A stretch of DNA of 64,000 bases from JAABVY01 sp964627935 (GTDB lineage: Bacteria; Zixibacteria; MSB-5A5; JAABVY01): contig CAZVLB010000003.1 of NCBI GenBank assembly GCA_964627935.1, forward strand, positions 1-64,000, read 5' to 3'. The stretch's first letter is position 1. Each line of letters starts with the position of its first letter. The notes beneath the pieces are model-generated. The model made no database searches and had not been told where the DNA came from. It was given only the letters and a program-made list of their open reading frames with translations. A program made the translations under genes and the position numbers. This document shows positions 17,165 to 24,559 of this stretch, in pieces.

Positions 17165-17455
17165 GACCACAGAAATTGGGACGTATTAGCGACATAAACG
17201 ATGCTGAAGGAACCGGAGTTGATATCATTTCTTGTCCTAATCGAGCGACCTCTCCCCACATCCTGCCGACATTCTGTTGATGTTGAAAGACTTACAGTTA
17301 ACGGAGGGAGAATGAGAGTACATCAAAGTGGCCATGTTTGTCGTTGCGTTCGGGGAGCTTTTTTTTGTCTTGTCCTAACATAGACACCTCACTATAATTT
17401 AGCCCGGATTCGTGCACATTCGAAGTAGACTTTTAATATATCTTTGGGGCGGGCA

Positions 17456-17740
17456 GTGGATAAATCTGATCAGTGGTGCTTTATCTATGTACTTTATTCT
17501 GAACAGTATGACAAAATCTGCATCGCTCAAACCAATAACCTGACCATACGCTTGCATAAGCACAATTCCGGCAAGGGAAAAGCGACCAGGTCTTATGTGC
17601 CCTGGAGAGTAGTTCATGTTGAAAAATTCAGCACCAAATCGGGTGCAATGCGGCGGGAAGGACAACTCAGGTCCCATAAGGGGCGAGATTTCATTAGAAG
17701 TTTGAATTTAATATCTAAAAAGAAGACTCTCCTTGATTAG
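17456..17740 (+). CDS. GIY-YIG domain protein with altered YIG motif
   Basis: A 94-residue small GIY-YIG domain of the YhbQ/UvrC-N type. Landmarks are CFIYVLYSEQYDK, then QTNNLTIRLHKHNSGKG, YVPWRVVHVE and a C-terminal helix RREGQLRSHKGRDFI with the metal-binding Glu position. Most members read YYIGQT where this one reads ICIAQT, so both the Tyr and Gly of the YIG element are lost; nuclease activity is doubtful. The start is placed at GTG 17456 after GGGGCGGG; a TTG at 17444 is the alternative. The gene lies at the transition from the island to ordinary chromosome and converges on the S41 peptidase gene. Small GIY-YIG proteins of this size are common in FCB genomes, so it may belong to the host side. 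Confidence 0.7.
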   Translation: MDKSDQWCFIYVLYSEQYDKICIAQTNNLTIRLHKHNSGKGKATRSYVPWRVVHVEKFSTKSGAMRREGQLRSHKGRDFIRSLNLISKKKTLLD

Positions 17741-17774
17741 CACGGTCCAATTTGTTAGAAATCGGCTCTTAAAA

Positions 17775-19187
17775 TCACTGCATTCCTTCTTTTTCCCTGA
17801 TTAATCTGTAAGCCAGCTCCTTTTCCTTGTCCGCTTCATTCAGGATTTCCTGGATCGTATAGCTGACCTCATAATCGGGAAGCACACCGCGGTTTGAGGT
17901 ATCCTGCTTATCTGAAATCGGCGATTTGATCCAATAGCGGGGGATACTGACTCGGATTCTTGAATTGGGAAGATGGACGATCTCCTCCGATCCGGCAGCG
18001 AAACCCTCGTAGCGACTGCCCGATTCCTGGCCGATAAGGATGGCGCCGCCAAATTCTCTCAGGTACTTGGCCAGGTTTGAGCCGGTTGAATAGGTTTCGG
18101 CATTGATGATAACATATATATCACCCCTGAAATAATCGTCGGATCTTTCCGGCAATTCGTATTGCGTCGCTTTGCCTTTCCATGATACGCTTTCCTGAAA
18201 GATTCCTTTTCTGTCATGTTTATTGACATAGGGCAGGATTTCATTTCCGAACTCATAGCGGCCGCCCCTGTTGTCGCGCAGGTCAATAATCAGGTTTTCA
18301 GTTTTTTCTTCGCTAAACTTCTTGAAGAGTTCTTGATAAAATTCGGCGGCGTCAAGCTCAAGATCCTCGGCCACTTTCCAGTAAAAAGTCTTGAGTTTCA
18401 GGTATGCGGTCGAGTTTTCAATTTCCAGTTCATAAAACCGGCTGCTGTCCGTATCTGCAATTTCTTCCGATGGCTGCGGATTTCTTTCGCTATAAACCGC
18501 TCTCTTCTCCCCCAGAGTCATGGAATTGAGCACGACCTGACCTGTATCACCGCTTTGCAGTGACCTGAATTGAATTGCAAAAGTATCCGGCTTTTCCATA
18601 TACCAGAAGTACATGGCCGGAAACATATCGCTCAAGCGATCAATCCTGTAGCTTATTATTTCGCCATCTGCAAAGATATGCGGCATAATTCTGTTCCTGA
18701 TCTCCTCCACAGTATTACCATTGATCGAGATGATTTCATCGCCCCTTTTCAGGCTCGTATCAGGGCTGAAATTATGATAAACATGGGCCCTGTCCTCCAG
18801 GAAGATAACATCGACCGGCGAATAACTGAATGTGCCATCATAGAATCCCTTCAGGAAAGGATCATCTTTGGAGCCAACACCGAAATGGGCTTCATGAGAC
18901 CCTGCCACAAGCCCGGTCAGGATTGGATAGAACGAAAGATAAGTCGTATCATCGATTTCCAGATAAAGGCTGTCATACAAACTTCGAAAATCATCTTCAT
19001 CATTGTAAATATACAAAGTCGGACAATATTCCTCCATCTTTTGCTTTAAAAATGCGAAATCCTCGCGCCATTTATTTGCGCTGAGACTGGAAGGCTGCTC
19101 TTCCTGCCCACATCCGGATAAAATCAATACCCACAACAATACAGTAAGACTGGAAATTATTTTTTTGGGGTTTGTTTTTTTATTCAC
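17775..19187 (-). CDS. S41-family peptidase, lipoprotein
   Basis: A 470-residue exported protease of the C-terminal-processing (tail-specific) class. The N-terminus has a lysine-rich start, a hydrophobic stretch and the lipobox LSGC (C26), so it should be lipid-anchored in the periplasm. A short PDZ-like part (RGDEIISINGNTVEEI) is followed by the S41 core: LIIDLRDNRGG near residue 300, then ETYSTGSNLA with the probable nucleophile S367, and GQESGSRYEG, typical of the oxyanion and substrate-binding region. The classical catalytic lysine is not obvious in the expected place, and the order resembles S41 members of the tricorn-like group. It is a single gene with an AT-rich promoter region to the right. 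The substrate is unknown. Confidence 0.85.
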   Translation of the reverse strand: MNKKTNPKKIISSLTVLLWVLILSGCGQEEQPSSLSANKWREDFAFLKQKMEEYCPTLYIYNDEDDFRSLYDSLYLEIDDTTYLSFYPILTGLVAGSHEAHFGVGSKDDPFLKGFYDGTFSYSPVDVIFLEDRAHVYHNFSPDTSLKRGDEIISINGNTVEEIRNRIMPHIFADGEIISYRIDRLSDMFPAMYFWYMEKPDTFAIQFRSLQSGDTGQVVLNSMTLGEKRAVYSERNPQPSEEIADTDSSRFYELEIENSTAYLKLKTFYWKVAEDLELDAAEFYQELFKKFSEEKTENLIIDLRDNRGGRYEFGNEILPYVNKHDRKGIFQESVSWKGKATQYELPERSDDYFRGDIYVIINAETYSTGSNLAKYLREFGGAILIGQESGSRYEGFAAGSEEIVHLPNSRIRVSIPRYWIKSPISDKQDTSNRGVLPDYEVSYTIQEILNEADKEKELAYRLIREKEGMQ

Positions 19188-19389
19188 CAGCTAGTCCATC
19201 CCGGATTATAATTCTGTTAAAATTAAATTCCTGATATTGCATAATGAAAGATTTTGGATTATAATGTTGCAAAAAACAAACCAAAATCATCCTTTTTGTT
19301 CCCGGCAAATAATGTCGACAGGGATAATATTTATCATAATACTTAAGGTTTACATGTATTTCTTCAGCCTATATATTAAATTGGAATAA

Positions 19390-20133
19390 ATGGGAATGCT
19401 GACTGAACTTCAATACCGGATTCTTCGCAAAATAGCGCCGCGCGGCAAACGATTAGTATCCATGTCTGCCGGACTTCCCCAAAACAAGCTGGAGGTCATG
19501 CTGGGCAAGGCCGCTATCGAGCAATTCAAGGGCAAAACCATTATAGATTTTGGATGCGGATTTGGCGACGAGGTTATTCATATGGCACAGCTGGGGGCAA
19601 AGCGGGTTTATGGTATCGATAATCGTCCCGAAATTCTTGAAATCGGCAGAGAAAAGGCGCAGAAAACAGGCTTGGAAAGCCGCTGCATTTTTGATACAAA
19701 GCCACCTGAAAAAGCCGACATTATAGTTTCCATAGATGCATTCGAACATTTCGAAAAACCGGCTGAGATCCTCGAAGTGATGCATTCGCTTCTGAAACCC
19801 GACGGTTTCCTTGTGGCGGCCTTCGGGCCGACCTGGTATCATCCCCTGGGGGGGCACCTGTTTTCCATATTTCCCTGGGGCCATTTATTGTTTTCAGAGA
19901 AGGCCCTGATAAAATGGCGCAGGGATTTCCGCGATGACGGAGCGACTAAATTCAGCGAAGTCTCAGGCGGATTGAACCGCATGACAATCAGGCGCTTTGA
20001 AAAGCTGGTCGATAAAAGCAGTTTCGCTCTGGACTATCTGAAAGCGGTACCGATCAAAAAGCTCAAATTCTTTCACAACCGCCTCACCCGCGAATTCACA
20101 ACTTCCATCGTGCGCTGTAAGCTGGTCAAATAA
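19390..20133 (+). CDS. class I SAM-dependent methyltransferase
   Basis: A 247-residue methyltransferase of the Methyltransf_11/25 type. Motif I is IIDFGCGFGDE near residue 55, the acidic residue ending strand 2 is in VYGIDNRPE, motif III-like ADIIVSIDAFEHFEKP follows, and the post-motif is LLKPDGFLVAAFG. The aromatic and Pro/Gly-rich stretch FGPTWYHPLGGHLFSIFPWG after it is common in enzymes acting on lipids or sugars in exopolysaccharide pathways, but the substrate cannot be told. The frame opens right at the ATG, with weak Shine-Dalgarno (GGAATAA). It stands alone on the plus strand, 195 bases before the metal ABC operon and separated from it by an inverted repeat. Confidence 0.8.
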   Translation: MGMLTELQYRILRKIAPRGKRLVSMSAGLPQNKLEVMLGKAAIEQFKGKTIIDFGCGFGDEVIHMAQLGAKRVYGIDNRPEILEIGREKAQKTGLESRCIFDTKPPEKADIIVSIDAFEHFEKPAEILEVMHSLLKPDGFLVAAFGPTWYHPLGGHLFSIFPWGHLLFSEKALIKWRRDFRDDGATKFSEVSGGLNRMTIRRFEKLVDKSSFALDYLKAVPIKKLKFFHNRLTREFTTSIVRCKLVK

Positions 20134-20177
20134 TTTTATATTCCACCTTAAAAGAGGGAACAAATTTAGGCCTGAAC

Positions 20178-20193
20178 AGGATTAGTTAATCCT
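20178..20193. promoter_or_regulatory. inverted repeat, possible metalloregulator operator
   Basis: The sequence AGGATTAGTTAATCCT is a perfect inverted repeat with seven-base arms and a two-base centre. It lies 136 bases before the metal-binding lipoprotein gene. The arms recall the AGG-TTAG/CTAA-CCT half-sites bound by DtxR/MntR-type regulators, with one extra base per half. Its place upstream of a manganese/zinc import operon fits, but the match is approximate. Confidence 0.4.
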
Positions 20194-20328
20194 AAGTATT
20201 GGCTTTATGGTAATAACAACAGTATATTGATTTCAAATTAGATTTGCGCGAGTAATCCGATATTTTGGATTGTTATGTAATGCGTTATCAGAGCAGATGT
20301 AAATTGTATGCTTAAGGAGGATTAACAT

Positions 20329-21279
20329 ATGATCAGAATAAATCTATTGCTGGCAGTTTTAGCTATCGCTTTCATGATTATCGGATGCGGAGGGGACCAG
20401 GAAGCTTCATCCGAGCACGATGAAATCCTCAACGTGGTCACAACCACTGGAATGATTGCCGATGCCGTGCGTAATGTTGGTGGCGAGTATGTCAAGGTTA
20501 CGGCTCTGATGGGTCCGGGGGTCGATCCTCATCTCTACAAGGCCAGCGAGGGCGATGTTTCCCGGATGACCGGCGCAGACCTGATTTTCTACAACGGCCT
20601 GCATCTCGAGGGCGCCATGACCGAAATTCTGAAAAAAATGACCGGCAGAACAAAGACTTTTGCAGTTTCTGATAGAGTCGAAAGTTCAAAGCTCCTATCT
20701 TCAGAGGATTACCCGGGCCTCAATGATCCCCATATATGGTTCGACGTCTCCATGTGGAAAAATGCAGTTGAGGCGATTCGGGATGAACTGGCAAAAGCCG
20801 ATCCGGAAAACGCCGAAAGCTATATGCAAAATGCAGAAAAATACCTGGCACAGCTTGACTCATTGCATAGTTATGTTTTAGAGCAGTCCCGGAGAGTACC
20901 GGAACAGCAACGCGTATTGATAACCGCGCATGATGCGTTCAATTATTTTGGCCGGGCCTATGGTTTCAAGGTGCGGGGATTGCAGGGAATCAGCACAGCC
21001 TCCGAGGCCGGTACAGCCGATGTTCAAAATCTGTCAGATTTCGTCGCAGAGAATAGAATCCCGGCCGTATTTATCGAATCATCAGTACCGGTCCGAAATA
21101 TCGAGGCCGTGCAGGCGGCTGTCAAGGCACGTGGCTTTAATGTCCAAATCGGCGGTGAGCTGTTCAGCGATGCGATGGGAAGCCCGGGCACCCCGGAGGA
21201 CAATTATATCGGCATGGTCAGGCACAATATCGACACGATAGTTTCCGCCCTGCTGGAAGAAGCCGAAAGATCCGAATAG
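20329..21279 (+). CDS. Mn/Zn/Fe ABC transporter substrate-binding lipoprotein (TroA/MntA-like)
   Basis: A 316-residue cluster A-I metal-binding protein. The signal peptide ends in the lipobox IIGC (C20). Family landmarks are VVTTTGMIADAVRNVGGE, MGPGVDPHLYK (metal His), NGLHLEGAM (second His), the long backbone helix, AHDAFNYFGRAYGF (third His) and FIESSVP; the fourth ligand is the Asp in GELFSDAMG. There is no histidine-rich loop of the ZnuA kind, which favours manganese or iron as cargo. AAGGAGG lies eight bases before the ATG. It heads a four-gene operon with ATPase and two permeases (next start 21 bases on). The protein would capture metal in the periplasm and pass it to the permeases. Confidence 0.9.
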   Translation: MIRINLLLAVLAIAFMIIGCGGDQEASSEHDEILNVVTTTGMIADAVRNVGGEYVKVTALMGPGVDPHLYKASEGDVSRMTGADLIFYNGLHLEGAMTEILKKMTGRTKTFAVSDRVESSKLLSSEDYPGLNDPHIWFDVSMWKNAVEAIRDELAKADPENAESYMQNAEKYLAQLDSLHSYVLEQSRRVPEQQRVLITAHDAFNYFGRAYGFKVRGLQGISTASEAGTADVQNLSDFVAENRIPAVFIESSVPVRNIEAVQAAVKARGFNVQIGGELFSDAMGSPGTPEDNYIGMVRHNIDTIVSALLEEAERSE

Positions 21280-21300
21280 GTCCCGAAGGAGCAGTAAATC

Positions 21301-22062
21301 ATGGATGCAAATAAGCTGGCAGTTCAGGTTACCGACCTGACAGTTGCATATAAGGACAAACCTGTGCTGTGGGATATCGACCTGGAAATCCCGCCCAAAG
21401 TATTAATGGCAATTGTCGGCCCCAATGGAGCAGGTAAAACAACATTGATAAAATCAATCCTGGGGCTTGTTCGTGCGGCGGCCGGTAAAGTGCTGATATA
21501 TGGCAAACCATATAAAAGGCAGCGTCAACTGGTCGGCTATGTGCCTCAACGAGGATCGGTGGACTGGGATTTTCCCACCAGCGTGCTGGATGTTGTCATG
21601 ATGGGCAGCTATGGCTCACTGGGATGGGTCAAAAGGCCCGGCAGCAATCAAAAGAAGGCTGCTATAGAGGCGCTGGAACGGGTTGGCATGGAACGTTTTG
21701 CTGATCGCCAGATCAGCCAGCTATCAGGCGGTCAGCAGCAACGGGTTTTCCTGGCACGCGCATTGATCCAGGATGCCAGCGTATATTTTATGGATGAACC
21801 GTTTCAGGGGGTCGATGCCACAACCGAACGTGCCATTATCTCGATCCTCAAGGAACTCAAGGATTCCGGCAGCACAGTGGCCGTGGTTCATCATGACCTG
21901 CAAACTGTCCCGGAATATTTCGACTGGGTAACCCTGATCAATGTTAGACGTATTGCCAGCGGGCCGGTGGACGAAGTCTTTACCGAGGAAAACCTGCGTA
22001 CCGCCTATGGTGGCAGGATCGCATTCCTGGGCCATAAAATTGAAGGACAGTCAAAAGCCTGA
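21301..22062 (+). CDS. metal ABC transporter ATP-binding protein (ZnuC/MntB-type)
   Basis: A 253-residue ABC ATPase. Walker A is GPNGAGKTTLIK, the Q-loop is VGYVPQRGSVDWDFP (the PQR..VDWDFP wording is characteristic of manganese/zinc importers), the signature is LSGGQQQRVFLARAL, Walker B is VYFMDEPFQGVD, and the switch His is VVHHD. It lies 21 bases after the binding protein and seven before the first permease, with GAAGGAG as ribosome-binding site. It drives import by the two permeases that follow; two different permease subunits imply a heterodimeric channel with two copies of this ATPase. Confidence 0.93.
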   Translation: MDANKLAVQVTDLTVAYKDKPVLWDIDLEIPPKVLMAIVGPNGAGKTTLIKSILGLVRAAAGKVLIYGKPYKRQRQLVGYVPQRGSVDWDFPTSVLDVVMMGSYGSLGWVKRPGSNQKKAAIEALERVGMERFADRQISQLSGGQQQRVFLARALIQDASVYFMDEPFQGVDATTERAIISILKELKDSGSTVAVVHHDLQTVPEYFDWVTLINVRRIASGPVDEVFTEENLRTAYGGRIAFLGHKIEGQSKA

Positions 22063-22069
22063 GAGATTC

Positions 22070-23191
22070 ATGCCCGAAATATTGAAGGACATATTTTTTG
22101 ATTATACACTCAGAACAGTGGCGATAGGTGCGGCCGTACTCGGCATTGTCAGCGGCGCGCTGGGATCGTTCGCGGTTTTGCGCAAGCAGAGCCTTCTGGG
22201 GGATGCTATCTCTCATGCCGCCCTGCCCGGTATAGCGCTGGCATTTCTGATCACTCACCAGAAAACCCCCATCATACTGCTCCTGGGTGCTGCAATCGCG
22301 GGATGGCTCGGAACATTGTTCATGATGGCTGTTATACGTGCCACGCGTATCAAAATCGATTCAGCCATGGGCATGATACTTTCAGTTTTCTTTGGCGTCG
22401 GACTGGTATTGCTGACATTCATTCAGAAGCTGCCGAATGCCAATCAGGCCGGTCTGGACACGTTTCTTTTCGGCCAGGCCTCGGCGCTTCTGGAACGGGA
22501 TGTGATAACGATGTCAATTCTGGGAGCGGTCGCGATTGTTGCTACAGCGCTTTTCTGGAAAGAGTTCAAGCTCCTGAGCTTTGATCCGGATTTCGGCGCC
22601 AGCCTCGGCTATCCAATCTGGGCCCTGGATATTATCCTGACAACCCTGCTGGTGATCGCCATTGTTATCGGCCTGCAAACGGTGGGTGTGGTGTTGATGA
22701 GTGCTATGGTAGTGGCGCCTGCTGCCGCCGCTCGGCAATGGACAGATAAACTTGGTCTGATGGTGCTTTTGGCCGGTGTCTTTGGCGCATTGGCGGGAAT
22801 CAGCGGAGCGGTCATTTCCAGTTTGACTCCGGGCATTCCCACAGGCCCCATGATCGTGCTTTGTATCAGCGCAATCGTGGCTTTCTCCATATTCCTCGCT
22901 CCTAATCGCGGCCTGTTTTTCAGGTGGCTAAGGCGCAAGGCCAGCGGTCGAAAACTGAAAACCCAGATTATTCTGAGCAACCTGTTTGAACTTTCGCAAC
23001 AGCATGATTCCCCGCATCATCCACATTCGGAGGCTGTACTGAATACAATGAACAGGATGGGCGGCGATGTCAGCCATGGCCTTAAAGAGCTTGCAGGTAA
23101 AGGCCTGGTAGCCAAAAGGGACAGCGAAAACTGGGCCCTGACCGAAACAGGCTATGAAGAAGCCAGAAGATTGGTCGAGGAGCAGTTGTAG
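22070..23191 (+). CDS. metal ABC permease with C-terminal winged-helix domain
   Basis: A 373-residue protein. Residues 1-285 form an ABC-3 family permease with eight or nine membrane segments (AIGAAVLGIVSGALGSFAVL, LGDAISHAALPGIALAFL with the conserved SHAALPG loop, VVLMSAMVVAPAAAARQ). After RWLRRK the last 85 residues are soluble and read LNTMNRMGGDVSHGLKELAGKGLV...WALTETGYEEARRLVEEQ, a winged helix like the DNA-binding part of DtxR/MntR. The start at ATG 22070 follows the ATPase stop by seven bases; an upstream frame opening at 21941 lies inside the ATPase gene. The next gene starts at the base after its stop. Permease/winged-helix fusions occur in FCB importers; whether the tail binds DNA, metal or the ATPase is unknown. 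Confidence 0.88.
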   Translation: MPEILKDIFFDYTLRTVAIGAAVLGIVSGALGSFAVLRKQSLLGDAISHAALPGIALAFLITHQKTPIILLLGAAIAGWLGTLFMMAVIRATRIKIDSAMGMILSVFFGVGLVLLTFIQKLPNANQAGLDTFLFGQASALLERDVITMSILGAVAIVATALFWKEFKLLSFDPDFGASLGYPIWALDIILTTLLVIAIVIGLQTVGVVLMSAMVVAPAAAARQWTDKLGLMVLLAGVFGALAGISGAVISSLTPGIPTGPMIVLCISAIVAFSIFLAPNRGLFFRWLRRKASGRKLKTQIILSNLFELSQQHDSPHHPHSEAVLNTMNRMGGDVSHGLKELAGKGLVAKRDSENWALTETGYEEARRLVEEQL

Positions 23192-24301
23192 ATGAATATA
23201 ACACAGATTGAAATACAGTTGATCGCGATTGTGGTGGCGGCCGGATGTGCCATTCCGGGAGTGTTCCTGGTTCTGCGCAGGATGGCGTTGATCAGCGATG
23301 CTATCAGCCATGCGATCCTGCTTGGGATAGTGGTGGCATTCTTCCTTGTGCGTGACCTGGCCTCTCCCTTCCTGATTGTAGGTGCGGCAATCACGGGTGT
23401 GATCACGGTCAGCCTGGTGGAAATCCTCAAGCGCACAGGGCTGGTCAAGGAAGATGCCGCTATCGGCCTGGTATTTCCTGTGCTTTTCAGTATCGGCGTG
23501 ATACTGATTTCAAAATTTGCCGGTGATGTTCATCTGGATACCGATTCTGTGCTTCTGGGAGAACTGGCTTTTGCACCTTTCAATCGCCTTGTGATCGGCG
23601 GCATGGATATCGGGCCCAAATCGTTCTATGTAATGGGCGGAATTTTGCTCATAAACCTAGCTTTTGTGATAATTTTTTTCAAAGAGCTGAAAATGGCCAC
23701 ATTCGATCCCGGCCTTTCGGCCGCCCTCGGTTTTTCGCCCATGCTGATTCATTATATCCTGATGTCATTGACATCGATTACCGCGGTTGGTGCATTCGAT
23801 GCCGTCGGGTCCATCCTGGTTGTGGCCTTGATGATCGCACCGCCGGCTTCAGCCTACCTGATTACGAACAGGCTTACTATCATGATTCTGCTGGCAATTC
23901 TGTTCGGAATCATGAGCGCCATTGGCGGTTACTGGATGGCCCATCTGCTGGATGCCTCAATTGCCGGTTCCATGGCCACAATGGCTGGCATTATCTTTCT
24001 GCTTGTATTTATGACAGCACCTTCACGCGGCATCATCGCGATCTTACGCCGACGCCTAAAGCAGCGATGGGAATTCGCCCGGGCCATGCTTACCATCCAT
24101 CTTTATCATCATGAGGGCACGCCAGAAGAGGATTACGAGAGCAGTTTCAGCCATCTCGAGGACCATCTGCGCTGGGAAAGAGAATTTGCGGACAAGGTCG
24201 TGGCGCAATCAAGAAAACGTAAATTGATTGACTTGCAGGGCGATCGGCTCAAATTAACTCCCTATGGAAGAAAGCTTGCGCAGGAATACATGATTAAATA
24301 G
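23192..24301 (+). CDS. second metal ABC permease with C-terminal winged-helix-like tail
   Basis: A 369-residue ABC-3 permease that starts on the base after the previous stop, so translation is coupled. It has the family loop ISDAISHAILLGIVVAF, then LVKEDAAIGLVFPVLFSIGVILIS and VGSILVVALMIAPPASAYLIT, with about nine membrane segments up to residue 285. A cytoplasmic tail follows: RRRLKQRWEFARAMLTIHLYHHEG (a possible metal-binding His pair), an acidic linker, and REFADKVVAQSRKRKLIDLQGDRLKLTPYGRKLAQEYM, again resembling the end of a winged helix. It pairs with the preceding permease. The two tails are not close copies of each other. Confidence 0.87.
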   Translation: MNITQIEIQLIAIVVAAGCAIPGVFLVLRRMALISDAISHAILLGIVVAFFLVRDLASPFLIVGAAITGVITVSLVEILKRTGLVKEDAAIGLVFPVLFSIGVILISKFAGDVHLDTDSVLLGELAFAPFNRLVIGGMDIGPKSFYVMGGILLINLAFVIIFFKELKMATFDPGLSAALGFSPMLIHYILMSLTSITAVGAFDAVGSILVVALMIAPPASAYLITNRLTIMILLAILFGIMSAIGGYWMAHLLDASIAGSMATMAGIIFLLVFMTAPSRGIIAILRRRLKQRWEFARAMLTIHLYHHEGTPEEDYESSFSHLEDHLRWEREFADKVVAQSRKRKLIDLQGDRLKLTPYGRKLAQEYMIK

Positions 24302-24337
24302 TTTCGCATGTGTAAACATCTCTATGTCAAGTTTATA

Positions 24338-24365
24338 TTGACAAATTACGCTTCATACATAGATT
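24338..24365 (+). promoter_or_regulatory. possible sigma70-type promoter for the TSP3/dockerin gene
   Basis: TTGACA (24338-24343) is followed after 16 bases by TAGATT (24360-24365). It lies in the 258-base gap between the permease and the secreted protein gene, about 195 bases before the start. The -35 box is perfect and the -10 box moderate. The long leader that would result shows no obvious structure. Confidence 0.35.
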
Positions 24366-24559
24366 AAAAGTAAAAGGCAGGCAGGCAAAATCCACACCTC
24401 TCTATAGATGGAGCAGGAATTCGCATAGTTCAAATTGGGACCTGAAAGTCTTACCTTGATCACATCCTGTCTGTCACGGACCATATACCGCCATTCCTGA
24501 GTGCGAAGTTGATTTAAATCTATATCATTTTCGTATGTGCCAACACTGGAGGTGTGCCT

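Noticed and set aside
17201..17383. 60-codon open frame between the island and the GIY-YIG gene.
   Set aside because: No ribosome-binding site and no protein-like composition.
17165..17455. Search for a tRNA or attachment repeat at the island's right edge.
   Set aside because: No cloverleaf arms, no TTCGA-type T-loop and no direct repeat matching the left side were found.
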